Below the pieces are notes generated by a model. The model did no database searches. It was given only the letters and a program-made list of their open reading frames with translations, and had not been told where the DNA came from. Positions 25,662 to 35,437 of a stretch of DNA of 64,000 nt are shown one piece after another (position 1 is the first letter of the stretch; every line of letters starts with the position of its first letter). Source of the stretch: Pirellula staleyi DSM 6068 (GTDB taxonomy: Bacteria > Planctomycetota > Planctomycetia > Pirellulales > Pirellulaceae); the NCBI RefSeq assembly GCF_000025185.1, contig NC_013720.1:5084001-5148000 (forward strand). The letters run 5' to 3'. Made by a program: the position numbers and the translations under genes.

Positions 25662-27839
25662 TTACGGCGCAAAGAGCGGGCTGTTATCGCGCATCTTGAG
25701 CGACTGGACATCGACGCGACCTTGCGGAAAAACGATCTTCAGCGGGTCTTGTCCGCCAGTGAACGGCTTGCCCGGCGTCATGCCACTCAGCGGCAGATGA
25801 GCCAGCAAGCGCGACTGTCCGTTGACCAGGACTTCCAGCACCACGCTATCCATCTCGGGATGAATCAGCAGTTCCATGTAGATCGGCTCGCTCGCCACTA
25901 ATTGCGGCAGCAGACCTTGATCGGCGACCGGCTGACACTCCGCAAGCTCGCCGCTGTAGAGCAACTCGTCGTCCCCCCCTTGTCGCAAAATCACTTCGAG
26001 CGGCTCACCTTCGAGCGTCCAGTTCCAGTGGACTTCGTATGGCTCGACGCGTGAAATAAAGTCGCAGCGAGCATCGACCACCGATCCCTTGGGGCTCGGG
26101 AGCGTCATGAAAACAGCGTCGGCTGTGGTGGCAGAAACACCGGCCTCGGTTGGCTTCCACATCGAGCGCGGAGCATTCTCGAGCCGCGTTTGATCGTCGT
26201 CGCTACGCGGCAGAAAGTTGGTCCAGCATTCGGTCGACAACTTGTGTCCATGGAGGACGCGGCTATCGAGTTCATTTCGTGCCAGCTGACGCGCATCAAG
26301 ATTTCGGCTGTAGATTGCCGCAATCGAAATCACGCCTCGCCAAGTTCGCATGCCGGTCAAATCGCTGCCGAAGATAAGCGTACCATCGCCCCAGTTCTTC
26401 AGATCGCCAGTGATCTCTTTCGTCGAGCCAGCGAAAGATCCGTTGCGATACCACACCAAATTGCCACTTTCATAAGTAATCGCCAGATGCGTTGGGACAT
26501 CGGCTTCGATGGCCCCCAAATTCACCGCCTGCTCGGCGGCAACGCCAGTGGTGCGGAGGTACAGCATCAGCTCGGCACCTTGCTGCTCGAGCGAAAAGTT
26601 TTTGCCACCACCCGGCTCGAGCATCGCCATGATGATCCCGGGTGTGACGAGTCGCGATTGATCGGCGGCGAGTGAAATTTCGAGGGAAAACTTTCCTGCG
26701 CCGCGGAGTACCGAAGCAATATCGCGCCCAGCATCGGCCGACTGAAATGAACCGCCGGCGAGGAGCAAACTGCTGGAATTGGTGACCGAAGCGGCCAGTT
26801 TGGATTCGAGCGGGTTCTCCCAGAAGTTGTTGTTTTCGGGATTCCGGACAATCGTTTCGCGATCGGCACCTTCGAAGAGGAACGCCACATCGGTACGATC
26901 CTCGGGCCACTGGAGATCGCGCATCGTGAGGCTGTTTTCGCTAGCGACACCAAACTTTCGCGCTTCGACGGCATACGATTTCCCGGCGCTCTTGTGCGTG
27001 AACTGCACCACACCTTCGGTGACGTCGAGGCGTGTGGCATCCCCTTCCACCACCAAGCGAAGCTGCGTGCCGAGCACGGTGGCGAGCGCGTGCGGCGTGG
27101 TGAAGATCATCGGCGCACCTTGGCGCTGCGCGGCGACATCGGCAAACAGATCACCGCGCTCGATCACCACACGTTTGGCCTGCGTTTTCGGGTCGGCATC
27201 GATTTGAATTTGCGAACCACCAGCGACGTTCACATAGGTCCACGTGTTTCGCTGCAAATTGTTGCCATACTTCAGCCGCAGCGAGCTGTTGTCTGCTACG
27301 GCGATCGTGTCGCCCGTGGAAATCACCAGGCCTGGTGTCACGGCAAGCGACTCGGCGCCACGCGTCACTTTGACATCGCCGACAGCAGCTTCAACCACCG
27401 CAACTTGACGTGAATTGGCTGGCAAATACTGCACCACCCCCACCGTGATCCCCAGCAACAAGATGGCGGCGAGCACGGCAAAGGTTTTGATCCAAACCGA
27501 CTGTGGCGGTGGAGCAGGGGGACGCTCGAGTTCGGCTTCCGCAAGCGCCCGCAGATCGGCTACTTGGTCGTAGATCTCTTGCTCGCCTCGTTCGAAGTCG
27601 CCGATCCGCTGATTCACTTGAGCCAGGAATTTTTTGCGATCGATCCCGAGCTTTTGCCCCAGGAGATCTCCCACCATCAGTTGCTCGCGCAGCTCGACAG
27701 CCCGCGCTGGCTCTTCGCGCAGCAGCGCAATCAGTCGATCGAGTTCGGCGTCAGCAAGACCGGCGGGGTTCTCGATGAACCGATCGCGCAGCAGGGCGAA
27801 CTCGGGTTGGTGAGGCGATGAAGTGGGGCTCGTGCCCAT
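25662..27839 (-). CDS. FecR-like anti-sigma/membrane sensor with LamG domain
   Basis: The 725-residue protein has a helical cytoplasmic N-terminus (1-115), one transmembrane helix (about 117-137) and then a FecR-type periplasmic domain (AVVEAAVGDVKVTRG, TGDTIAVADNSSLRLKYG, VVIERGDLFADV, TVLGTQLRLVV). A C-terminal LamG/concanavalin-like beta-sandwich follows (SLLLAGGSF to about 580) and a final beta-rich part. It lies 33 nt downstream of an ECF sigma gene. The known pairing of FecR-like proteins with ECF factors suggests that it holds or releases the sigma factor in response to an envelope signal, possibly glycan binding by LamG. Confidence 0.75.
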   Translation of the reverse strand: MGTSPTSSPHQPEFALLRDRFIENPAGLADAELDRLIALLREEPARAVELREQLMVGDLLGQKLGIDRKKFLAQVNQRIGDFERGEQEIYDQVADLRALAEAELERPPAPPPQSVWIKTFAVLAAILLLGITVGVVQYLPANSRQVAVVEAAVGDVKVTRGAESLAVTPGLVISTGDTIAVADNSSLRLKYGNNLQRNTWTYVNVAGGSQIQIDADPKTQAKRVVIERGDLFADVAAQRQGAPMIFTTPHALATVLGTQLRLVVEGDATRLDVTEGVVQFTHKSAGKSYAVEARKFGVASENSLTMRDLQWPEDRTDVAFLFEGADRETIVRNPENNNFWENPLESKLAASVTNSSSLLLAGGSFQSADAGRDIASVLRGAGKFSLEISLAADQSRLVTPGIIMAMLEPGGGKNFSLEQQGAELMLYLRTTGVAAEQAVNLGAIEADVPTHLAITYESGNLVWYRNGSFAGSTKEITGDLKNWGDGTLIFGSDLTGMRTWRGVISIAAIYSRNLDARQLARNELDSRVLHGHKLSTECWTNFLPRSDDDQTRLENAPRSMWKPTEAGVSATTADAVFMTLPSPKGSVVDARCDFISRVEPYEVHWNWTLEGEPLEVILRQGGDDELLYSGELAECQPVADQGLLPQLVASEPIYMELLIHPEMDSVVLEVLVNGQSRLLAHLPLSGMTPGKPFTGGQDPLKIVFPQGRVDVQSLKMRDNSPLFAP

Positions 27840-27872
27840 GGCTGGGGTTACTTTTTAGCTAAATTCAATCGA

Positions 27873-28406
27873 TCACGACTTCTGACTGGCGAGGCTCCGC
27901 GAAATGCAGTCTTTCAGGGTCGCACGGACACGGAACAAGGCGACGCGCACTGCTTCAGCGGTGCTGCTCAAACGCTCGGCCATCGCACTGCTCGAGAGCT
28001 CTTGCTCGTACTTGAGCGCCAGCAGCCGTCGGCTGTCGGCTGTCAGCTTGTCGTAGCACTTGTCGAGCGCACCGCGCATCGGCAGTTCCGCGAACCCAGG
28101 ACTTCCATCCTGCTCGGCTCGCAAAAAGAGCTCGACCAAAGCCTCCCGCTGCAAACGACTCTTGCGACTCGTTTTGCGGAAATAGTTGAGCGACAGATTA
28201 CGGGCAATCCCTTTGAGCCACTGTTTCATTTCGACTTCGGCTGGAACCCGGTCGAAAAAGCGATAGAGCTCGACGTACACATCTTGGGCGATGTCGTCGA
28301 CGTCGTGCCGTGGCACACCCATTCCCGCGATATAGGCCCTGATATGCGACTGCGTATCGCGAACGATCGCATCGAAATCGAGGCTCGAAACCTGCTCGCC
28401 CGCCAT
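27873..28406 (-). CDS. ECF-type RNA polymerase sigma factor
   Basis: From ATG 28406 the 177-residue protein has region 2 (IRAYIAGMGVPRHDVDDIAQDVYVEL, then WLKGIARNLSLNYFR) and region 4 (LDKCYDKLTADSRRLLALKYEQELSSSAMAERLSSTAEAVRVALFRVRATLK), the ECF layout. It should direct RNA polymerase to a small set of promoters. A TTG/GTG-type extension upstream to 28448 lacks sigma features. The FecR-LamG gene follows by 33 nt, so the pair is probably one operon and one signalling unit. Confidence 0.85.
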   Translation of the reverse strand: MAGEQVSSLDFDAIVRDTQSHIRAYIAGMGVPRHDVDDIAQDVYVELYRFFDRVPAEVEMKQWLKGIARNLSLNYFRKTSRKSRLQREALVELFLRAEQDGSPGFAELPMRGALDKCYDKLTADSRRLLALKYEQELSSSAMAERLSSTAEAVRVALFRVRATLKDCISRSLASQKS

Positions 28407-28608
28407 GAAACGTCTCCGCCTTACGTCCCTTGCATCGGCCCCTAGCACCTGGAACGTGCCGAGCCAATTGCATGCAACACCAGCCTATGGCCACGTTGCC
28501 CCGTGGTTGTTACGACAAGTGTAAGGTGCGGGGCGGCGCAGCGTCTCAAGGCGGGTTCCCGCGACCTACTGTGCATGCCGCAAGTCGTTATCCAGCCAAC
28601 GCTTAACG

Positions 28609-28642
28609 AAAAAGCCCGAACTGATTTTCTCAGTCCGGGCTT
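28609..28642 (-). terminator. Terminator of the peroxiredoxin gene
   Basis: On the minus strand AAGCCCGGACTGA (28642-28630) pairs with TCAGTTCGGGCTT (28624-28612) with one G-T step and a 5-nt loop, and is followed by T's. It lies 68 nt after the peroxiredoxin stop codon. Confidence 0.75.
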
Positions 28643-28709
28643 CGTAAAAAATCTTTGATTTTTTTAGCGACGTTCGGGTCCGCCCCAGCAGTCTGGGGCG
28701 CGACGAGCA

Positions 28710-29309
28710 CTAGCTCTTGGCAGCGTATTCAGCCGAGAAGAACTTCTTGCTGTCCGAAACGGTTGGCTTGATCGAGCGCGAGCCTTCTTTCCAGTTGGCG
28801 GGGCAAACTTCGCCATTGGTTTCGAAGTACTGCAGCGCCTTCACCATCCGGAGGGCTTCATCCACGCTACGTCCGAGTGGCAGATCGTTCACCACTTCGT
28901 GACGAACCACGCCGGTCTTGTCGATCAGGAACAAACCACGCAGGGCCACGCCACCTGGCAGCAGAATGCCGTAGTTGCGGGCGATATCTTTGTTGAGGTC
29001 GGCGACGAGCGGATAAGAAATCTCGCCCAGGCCACCTTCGGTGCGAGGCGTGTTACGCCAGGCCAAGTGGGTGTAGTGGCTGTCGACCGAGACCCCGAGG
29101 ATCTGGGTGTCGAGGGCCGAGAATTCATCGCCACGATCCGAAAACGCAATGATTTCGGTGGGGCAAACGAACGTGAAGTCGAGTGGGTAAAAGAACAGCA
29201 GGACGTACTTTCCCTTGTAATCGGCCAAGCTAACTTGCTTGAACGACTTGTCGGGCATCACGGCTTGGGCTTTGAACTCGGGAGCGGGCTGAGTGACCAA
29301 AACGGCCAT
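28710..29309 (-). CDS. Typical 2-Cys peroxiredoxin (AhpC/Prx1 type)
   Basis: The 199 residues start at ATG 29309 ([12 protein letters not shown]). The peroxidatic Cys lies in [13 protein letters not shown] (about 52) and the resolving Cys in [12 protein letters not shown] near the C-terminus, the 2-Cys pattern. It reduces hydrogen peroxide and organic peroxides with electrons from thioredoxin or AhpF, in the cytoplasm. No reductase gene is adjacent. An open extension upstream to 29405 has no family similarity. Its terminator is at 28609-28642. Confidence 0.92.
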   Translation of the reverse strand: MAVLVTQPAPEFKAQAVMPDKSFKQVSLADYKGKYVLLFFYPLDFTFVCPTEIIAFSDRGDEFSALDTQILGVSVDSHYTHLAWRNTPRTEGGLGEISYPLVADLNKDIARNYGILLPGGVALRGLFLIDKTGVVRHEVVNDLPLGRSVDEALRMVKALQYFETNGEVCPANWKEGSRSIKPTVSDSKKFFSAEYAAKS

Positions 29310-29496
29310 AGGAATCTCCAAACACACATAAACGGGAAGGCAATAAACTTTGTTCCTGCAGTACCGTAACAGTATCGCGCGGGGGCAAGGTCGACCAGTC
29401 GGCAACCCGCAAGTTGCCTCGTTTTTACCGCGAATTTACGGGGTAAACCCAAACGGCCTCTCGCTCTAGACAGTTCTCGCCGCCAGGTACAGCAAG

Positions 29497-30990
29497 CTAC
29501 ATATTGGTGACGTCGTCGGTCGACGATCCCCCCAGCAGCGAGTCGACGGCGGCGGTGATCAGCACCGAATGCTCAGTCGAAGGGGCATAGATCCGGCACA
29601 AACGGTGGCTGTGCGGCAGTCGTTTGTACAACACGTTCGCCGAAAGTGGTTTCAGCTGATCAGCAGCCGAGTCGTACAGAAAATTCTGCCCCGCCGCTGG
29701 CCCCAATGTGTGGGGGCGCATGATCGCCCGAGCAATATCGACCCGCAGTGGAACTTCGCGAAGGTCGGCTGGCAACATTTCGCGAATCTTCGACTCCACC
29801 ATCTTCGGATCGGTGAAAATGCTCGACTGCTCCGATTCCCCCGCGCTGAACACCAAATTCCTCTGACAAACCGTCACCCACGGGATGTTGCGGGCCTGCA
29901 AATCGCGCCACCGCAGCCCGAGTGAACGAATTCGGGGATCGTTGCTCTTGGCCCACCGCGCTGTGTCGACCAGCAAGCTCGACTCGGTGAACTGCTGATA
30001 ATCGTCTAGATGCTCGAGCGGGTTGCCCGGAAACAGCAGATCCTTACTTTCGCGAAACAGATCGGCGAGAGCCTGATCGATCGCCCGCACTGTGCGATGG
30101 AAATAGATGACTCGAAACAACTCGGCCTTCACACTCAGGAATCGGACCAGCGCTTCGATCCCGCGATCGTGAATCGTCAGACCTTGCGGGCTAAAGAAGG
30201 TGTAGTGCAGCAGCCGGTCGAGGTCGAATGCGCGCGGACTATAGCCCGACATAAACGCGTCGCGGAGGACGAAGTCCATGTTGTCGATCGTATAGATGCC
30301 GCTCAGCAAAGCCCGTAAAAACCGCAGCCATGTCGGCTTTTCCGCCCCGTCATCTCCTTTGGGACGAACGATCAGCCAGGCGATATGGTCGGGGTCGAGC
30401 GATTCGTTCTCCGCTAGCTGACTGCTCGGGTTTTTGCGTAATCCTCGCAGCATCGGCCCCAAATGCTCGCGGATAATCACGCTCCCGAGTGTTTCGTGGG
30501 TGAGACCAAACCCCTTCAGAAAATGCTCGTCGAAAAAGTGACCAAACGGACCGTGCCCCACATCATGGAGGAGCCCGGCCATGCGAACGAGCGATTCGAT
30601 ATAGCCACGGCTCGGCACATCGGGACAAACCGACGCCAGGCTTTCGTAGGTGTGCGCCGCCACGCGGCTCCCCAGATGCATTGCCCCGAGCACATGCTGA
30701 AAACGGGTATGCTCGGCCGTGGGATAGACCCACCAGGCGGTTTGCAGCTGATGAATCTGTCGCAGCCGCTGCAGCCAGGGATGATCGATCACCTGACGTT
30801 CCGAGACTTCGCCGTCGGCCAGCAAGGCGCTCGACGTGAAGGGGATATAGCCATGAACCGGATCGTGGCTCAGGTTTTCGCTTTTGAAGTCGTGCTTATA
30901 GTCGTGCATCAGAGCTCGTCGAGCGCCCGGAGCGATCGTCGAACGTTCGCCGCCGTGCTGCGTCACCAGATTCCAAGAGAGAGATTCCAT
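29497..30990 (-). CDS. HD-domain phosphohydrolase (SAMHD1/dGTPase-like)
   Basis: The protein begins with DPVHGYIPF, a start seen in SAMHD1-like HD proteins, then QLQTAWWVYPTAEHTRFQHVLGAMHL (first metal His). AGLLHDVGHGPFGHFFD supplies the HD pair, and TIDNMDFVLRDAFMSGY the last Asp. Members hydrolyse dNTPs or other phosphoesters using a metal site in the cytoplasm. The C-terminal half (about 300-498) is helical and less conserved. Start choice is uncertain: ATG 30990, ATG 30909 or a GTG at 31032 are possible, none with a strong Shine-Dalgarno. Confidence 0.82.
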   Translation of the reverse strand: MESLSWNLVTQHGGERSTIAPGARRALMHDYKHDFKSENLSHDPVHGYIPFTSSALLADGEVSERQVIDHPWLQRLRQIHQLQTAWWVYPTAEHTRFQHVLGAMHLGSRVAAHTYESLASVCPDVPSRGYIESLVRMAGLLHDVGHGPFGHFFDEHFLKGFGLTHETLGSVIIREHLGPMLRGLRKNPSSQLAENESLDPDHIAWLIVRPKGDDGAEKPTWLRFLRALLSGIYTIDNMDFVLRDAFMSGYSPRAFDLDRLLHYTFFSPQGLTIHDRGIEALVRFLSVKAELFRVIYFHRTVRAIDQALADLFRESKDLLFPGNPLEHLDDYQQFTESSLLVDTARWAKSNDPRIRSLGLRWRDLQARNIPWVTVCQRNLVFSAGESEQSSIFTDPKMVESKIREMLPADLREVPLRVDIARAIMRPHTLGPAAGQNFLYDSAADQLKPLSANVLYKRLPHSHRLCRIYAPSTEHSVLITAAVDSLLGGSSTDDVTNM

Positions 30991-31032
30991 CGCCCATTGG
31001 CGAAACCATTTTCTACCATCTTCTGCCAGCAC

Positions 31033-31391
31033 GCGGGCAGGCGGTCGAGCCTCCCCTCAGCCCAACCGGCGACGCTCGACAGCAGTACTGCTATCAAGTC
31101 GCGCGTTGCCAGCAGGCATGGCGAAAGTGACATCTGACCAAGTGTCCAGCGGGGGGTATAGCCGTCAAGGTTTGCGCAACCTTACGAGTCGCGCTAATGT
31201 TTGGTACGGTAAGCGTTAAGGCCATCACGAGACAGCCCGCAAAACAGGTAAGTTCAGGAAGCGACGTGGTTTTCTACTCGCTTTCTTGCCGATACTTTTT
31301 CAGCCTGTCCCCCGTCCTCTCGATGGCAGATTGCCTCTCGACTTTTCCCTCTGACTCACGAGTGAGGGACGTAGCGCGAAGGAGTGTCCAC
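31033..31391. promoter_or_regulatory. Divergent gap with dyad overlapping a promoter
   Basis: AAGGTTTGCGCAACCTT (31167-31183) is a dyad with a 6-bp arm on each side. Its centre contains TTGCGC (31172-31177), which sits 17 bases before TAATGT (31195-31200). These form a plausible -35/-10 pair for the plus-strand gene at 31392, with the dyad overlapping the -35 as a repressor site would. The leader is about 185 nt, and its open frame has no gene-like character. Confidence 0.4.
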
Positions 31392-33314
31392 GTGGCGCAT
31401 AGCCTCTTGTCGATCCGCTGGTTCTCATGCTTGTGCCTCGTACTCGTAACGTCTGCTGCCGTTGCCGCTCCACCGAGCGAATCGCTGCTTCCGTCGACGA
31501 CTAAAGGCTATATTTCCACCCAAAGTGTTGCTGAAGTTCGCGAGAAGTTCAGCAACACGCAACTCGGCGAGCTCGTCGACGATCCGGTGATGAAGCCGTT
31601 CATCGATGACCTCCGGGTCCAAATCTCCACCAAAATGGAGCGCGCAGGCAAAAAGCTCGGCGTGAAATGGGACGACCTCGAAGGGGTCTACAGTGGCGAA
31701 GTCGCCCTGGCTCTCATCCAGCCCGATGCGGCCGACACCAAGTCGCATGCCATCGCCATGATTGCCGATGTCACTGGCAAAAAGACCGAAGTCGACGAAC
31801 TGCTCAAAAAGATCGCCACTAATCAGGCTGCAGCCAAAGCCACCCGCAGCGTCAAAAAGATCGCCACCGGCGAGATCATCGTCTACACGCAGCCCCTCGA
31901 AGCAGGTGCCAAGGTAGCCGAGCAATCGTTCTTCTACGTCACCGCCGACATGCTGATCCTCACCGATCACCTCGCCGTGATGGAAGGGATCATCGGTCGA
32001 CTCGGCGGCTCTGCCAAAGATGCCCTCGATAGCGTCGTGGCCTTCCAGAAAACGATGGCCCGCAACCAAGTCCTCGCTGGCGAGATGAAACAGCAGATCC
32101 GCTGGTTCGTCGAACCGTTCGGCTATGCCTACGCCAGCCGCGCTGCTAGTGGCGGCAAGCGTAAGCGTGGTGCCGACATGCTCAAGATCCTGCAGTCGCA
32201 AGGCTTCGGCGCCGTGCAAGGGATCGGCGGTTTTGTGTTCCTCGAAACGGGTGCTGAGGAAATCCTGCACCGCACCCACATCTATGCTCCTCCCGTCGTG
32301 CGTAAGGCCGGCGATAAGAACAAAGATAAATACGACCTGGCGATGCGGATGCTCAACTTCCCCAACAGCGTGGAGACCAAGCCACAACCTTGGGCCTCGA
32401 GCGATCTGGCCAGCTACCTGACGTTCCACATGAAGATGACCGAAGCGTTCGACTACTCGAGCACCCTGGTCGATGCCATCGCGGGGGACGTCGGTGTGTT
32501 CGAAGATATGTGGAAGAGCATGAAGGTCGACCCGAATGGTCCGATGATCGACATCAAGGCCGATCTCGTGAACCTGCTCGGCACACGTGTCACCATGATG
32601 TCCGACGTACGGATTCCGATCGCCATCGATAGCGAACGAATTCTTTTTGCCATCGAGATCACCAAGCCTGCGACGATCGAAAAGACGATCCAGAAAGCGT
32701 TCGAAACCGATCCCAACGCTCATCGCCGAGTCATGAAAGATGCCAAAGGCCAAGAGCACATCATTTGGGAAATCAAAAACGAAGAAGAAACGGCTCTCGA
32801 AGCTGAACTGATGATCGAAGGTGCCGAATTCGTCGCCGTCGAAGAAGAGGAAGAAGCTGAAGAGCCGATGCTCCCGAACATGGCCGTCGCTGTGTTCAAC
32901 AACCACCTGATGATTGCTACGCACCTCGATTTCCTCGAGGAAACGATCAACAACACGGTGACCCCACCAGCGACCCTCGATAAGGACAAAGATTTCGTCC
33001 GCATCGACGAAGCCCTTACGCGTCTCGGATCGAAGGAAGATAGCTTCCGCTTCTACGCCCAAACGAGCGAAACCTACCGCCCCACCTACGAACTCCTTCG
33101 CCAAGGCAAATTGCCGGAAGCAGAAACGATGTTCGCTCGGATGCTCAACGGGCTACTCGGCTCGGATGAAGAGGGTGAAGTTCGCAAACAAGAGATCGAC
33201 GGTGCCAAGCTTCCAGGCTTCGACGCCATCGAGAAATATCTCGGCCCCGCTGGACTCTACGTCCAGTCGGAAGAAGATGGGTGGGTTGTAATCGGCTGCT
33301 TGCTGAAGAAGTAA
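31392..33314 (+). CDS. Large secreted protein, DUF3352-like
   Basis: The GTG at 31392 is placed seven bases after AAGGAG (31379-31384); an ATG at 31197 belongs to a poor N-terminal extension. The 640-residue protein has a signal peptide (IRWFSCLCLVLVTSAAVA, cleavage near AAP). The body is alpha/beta with repeats of VTADMLILTDHL-like and FAIEITKPATIEKTIQKAF-like segments, and an acidic run (EEEEEAEE) near residue 490. It recalls planctomycete DUF3352 proteins, tentatively. It has no catalytic motif. It stands alone, ended by the terminator at 33351-33387. Confidence 0.65.
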   Translation: MAHSLLSIRWFSCLCLVLVTSAAVAAPPSESLLPSTTKGYISTQSVAEVREKFSNTQLGELVDDPVMKPFIDDLRVQISTKMERAGKKLGVKWDDLEGVYSGEVALALIQPDAADTKSHAIAMIADVTGKKTEVDELLKKIATNQAAAKATRSVKKIATGEIIVYTQPLEAGAKVAEQSFFYVTADMLILTDHLAVMEGIIGRLGGSAKDALDSVVAFQKTMARNQVLAGEMKQQIRWFVEPFGYAYASRAASGGKRKRGADMLKILQSQGFGAVQGIGGFVFLETGAEEILHRTHIYAPPVVRKAGDKNKDKYDLAMRMLNFPNSVETKPQPWASSDLASYLTFHMKMTEAFDYSSTLVDAIAGDVGVFEDMWKSMKVDPNGPMIDIKADLVNLLGTRVTMMSDVRIPIAIDSERILFAIEITKPATIEKTIQKAFETDPNAHRRVMKDAKGQEHIIWEIKNEEETALEAELMIEGAEFVAVEEEEEAEEPMLPNMAVAVFNNHLMIATHLDFLEETINNTVTPPATLDKDKDFVRIDEALTRLGSKEDSFRFYAQTSETYRPTYELLRQGKLPEAETMFARMLNGLLGSDEEGEVRKQEIDGAKLPGFDAIEKYLGPAGLYVQSEEDGWVVIGCLLKK

Positions 33315-33350
33315 TCGAGACCAAGCGGCTACTCCGCACGACCAATAGAG

Positions 33351-33387
33351 CAGGGGATGCGACGGCAACATCGCATCCCCTGTTTTC
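33351..33387 (+). terminator. Strong rho-independent terminator
   Basis: CAGGGGATGCGA (33351-33362) pairs perfectly with TCGCATCCCCTG (33371-33382) around an 8-nt loop and is followed by TTTTCGTTTCTT. It ends the 31392 gene, 37 nt after its stop. Confidence 0.88.
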
Positions 33388-33424
33388 GTTTCTTGATCAC
33401 TATCCGCCGCTTAACGAATCGCTG

Positions 33425-35437
33425 CTATTTCGATTCGAGCAAGTGCTTGCGGAGGAACAACACCTCGACTGCACGGAAGTAGTCGGAGTTCTCTTTCTTG
33501 GCAAAGCCGTGCCCTTCGTTCTCGGCGTACACCGTCCAGACACTCCGCTCGCTGGCGCGCACCTTCTCGGCAATCTGAACCGCTTCGCTATAAGGAACGC
33601 GCGGGTCGTTCACACCATGAGCGACGAGCAGCGCCGACTTGATTTTGTCGGCGTGTAGCGCCGGGCTGATGCGAGCGAAAACTTCGCGCATCTTCGGGTC
33701 CCGTTCGTCGCCATACTCAACGCGCCGCAAATCGCGGCGATATTCGGCGGTGTTCTCGAGAAACGTTTGAAAGTTGGCGATCCCGACGTTGTCGATGCCG
33801 CAGCGAATTCGCTCGCCGTACATCACCAGCGAAGCGAGAACCATATAGCCACCGTACGATCCGCCACTCACGCCGATGTGTCCGCTGTCGAGTTCGTCGC
33901 GCTGCTTGATCCAGTCGAGCACAGCGCCGATATCTTTCACGCTATCTTCCCGCAGTTCGGCGTTGTCGAGCTTGAGGTAGGTTTTACCGTAGCCCGACGA
34001 GCCACGGACGTTCGGCAGGATCACCGCGACCCCCAGTTCCTGCAGATAGAACTGAATGATCGGCGAAAAATAGGGCTGCGACTGACTCTCGGGCCCCCCA
34101 TGAATCATGATCAGCACCGGCGCTGGTTGGCTGCCGCTGGCCGACTCCGGGCGGTAGTACCACGCTGGGACCTCCAGTCCATCGAAGCTCTTCACGCGAA
34201 TCGCCGTAGGACGAACAAACTTGCTCGTATCGAGCCCGCCCACTTCGCTGAACGTCCAGCGTGTCAATTCGTCGGTTTCGAGCGCGAGCGCGTAGGCATC
34301 GGCCGGATTATCGCTCGCAGCCAAGGTGAAGCCGAGCGATTGGGAATCGGGGGAAAACTCGAGCGACGAAACAATCCCCAGCGGCAGCTTCAGTTCTTTG
34401 CGCTCGAGCTTACCTGCGGCGTTTTTCGTGAACAGCAGCACCTGGCTCCGGCCGTCGGCATTCACCACGGCGGCGAATGTGCCGGTCTTGTGATCGATCG
34501 CCAAGTCCTCGACATCCCAGTCGATATCGTCCGTGAGCTTTTCGAACTTTTTGGTTTGGAGATCCAGGAGCATCAGCTTCGAGAATTCGCTGCCGCTATC
34601 GGTCGCCATGATGACTTGCTTGCCATCGTGCGAGAAACCGATCGGGCCGACATGCGCGATCCCCTCTTCGGGAAGTGGCAGCATCACTTTCTCGCCCGAC
34701 TCGATGTCGAGAATAGCGGGATACGATTCGTTGGCCGAGACATACTTGATGAGGAGTAGCTGCGAGCCATCTTCGCTCCAGTCGACAGCCGACCAGAACT
34801 CGCCATTCACTTCGAGCACCATTTTGGTGCTTTGCGGGGCGAGAGGATTCATCAGGTAGAGATCGGTGTCGCGGCCGTTGCGCTTGTTGCTTCCAAAGAT
34901 CAGACGCGTTCCATCCCGGCGTACAGCGCCGAGCTGATTGCGGCTCTTGCCATCGGTGAGGAGTGTCGGGAGTGGGCTAGCCTTCGAGTGCAGATAAATT
35001 TGATCGTTCTCGTTGCCACCTTCGTCCATCAGGACGAGCATTTGCCCCGAGAGGGTCTCGGGGAGAAACATGCCGCTGACTGGTTCATCGAAGAAAGTAA
35101 CTTGCTCGCGACGACCACCTGGCTCGTAGACCCGATGGAGCTGAACGGAGTTGCCGAAGCGGGTGCGAATGAGCATCCCTTTCCCTTCGGGGTCCCAGCC
35201 TGCAAAACCGGCGGCGCGGGTGTTTTGATACGCCTGCAACAGCTTGTCGAGCTCAGCAGGAACGAGCGGAACCTCGGCGGTGTTGATGGCCGTGGGCTTG
35301 CGTGGGTCGACTTCAGCGGCGGCTGTGGGCTGCTCCTCGGCGACCGCGATGGGCGGGAAGAGCATCGAGGGAGCGATCGCCAGCAAGCTGAGCGCGACCG
35401 ATCGGCGCAAGGACATCGACCAGGAATCGCCATTCAT
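33425..35437 (-). CDS. Secreted S9-family peptidase (prolyl oligopeptidase type)
   Basis: From ATG 35437, seven to eight bases after GAGGAAA, the 670-residue protein carries a signal peptide (LRRSVALSLLAIAPSMLF, ending near VAE). A beta-propeller of WD40-like blades (about 60-400) comes next, then an alpha/beta-hydrolase domain: SGGSYGGYM (Ser), HGVNDPRVP (Asp) and ENEGHGF (His). Such enzymes cleave short peptides or acyl-amino acids in the periplasm. The ATG overlaps the stop of the upstream amidase by four bases (ATGA), so the two are co-translated. Confidence 0.87.
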   Translation of the reverse strand: MNGDSWSMSLRRSVALSLLAIAPSMLFPPIAVAEEQPTAAAEVDPRKPTAINTAEVPLVPAELDKLLQAYQNTRAAGFAGWDPEGKGMLIRTRFGNSVQLHRVYEPGGRREQVTFFDEPVSGMFLPETLSGQMLVLMDEGGNENDQIYLHSKASPLPTLLTDGKSRNQLGAVRRDGTRLIFGSNKRNGRDTDLYLMNPLAPQSTKMVLEVNGEFWSAVDWSEDGSQLLLIKYVSANESYPAILDIESGEKVMLPLPEEGIAHVGPIGFSHDGKQVIMATDSGSEFSKLMLLDLQTKKFEKLTDDIDWDVEDLAIDHKTGTFAAVVNADGRSQVLLFTKNAAGKLERKELKLPLGIVSSLEFSPDSQSLGFTLAASDNPADAYALALETDELTRWTFSEVGGLDTSKFVRPTAIRVKSFDGLEVPAWYYRPESASGSQPAPVLIMIHGGPESQSQPYFSPIIQFYLQELGVAVILPNVRGSSGYGKTYLKLDNAELREDSVKDIGAVLDWIKQRDELDSGHIGVSGGSYGGYMVLASLVMYGERIRCGIDNVGIANFQTFLENTAEYRRDLRRVEYGDERDPKMREVFARISPALHADKIKSALLVAHGVNDPRVPYSEAVQIAEKVRASERSVWTVYAENEGHGFAKKENSDYFRAVEVLFLRKHLLESK

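Noticed and set aside
31425-33104. Long minus-strand open frame of 559 codons
   Set aside because: It lies entirely opposite the secreted protein at 31392, which has a signal peptide, a good Shine-Dalgarno and a terminator. The antisense translation is His/Asp/Phe-rich and lacks family motifs, as expected from GC-skewed codon shadowing.
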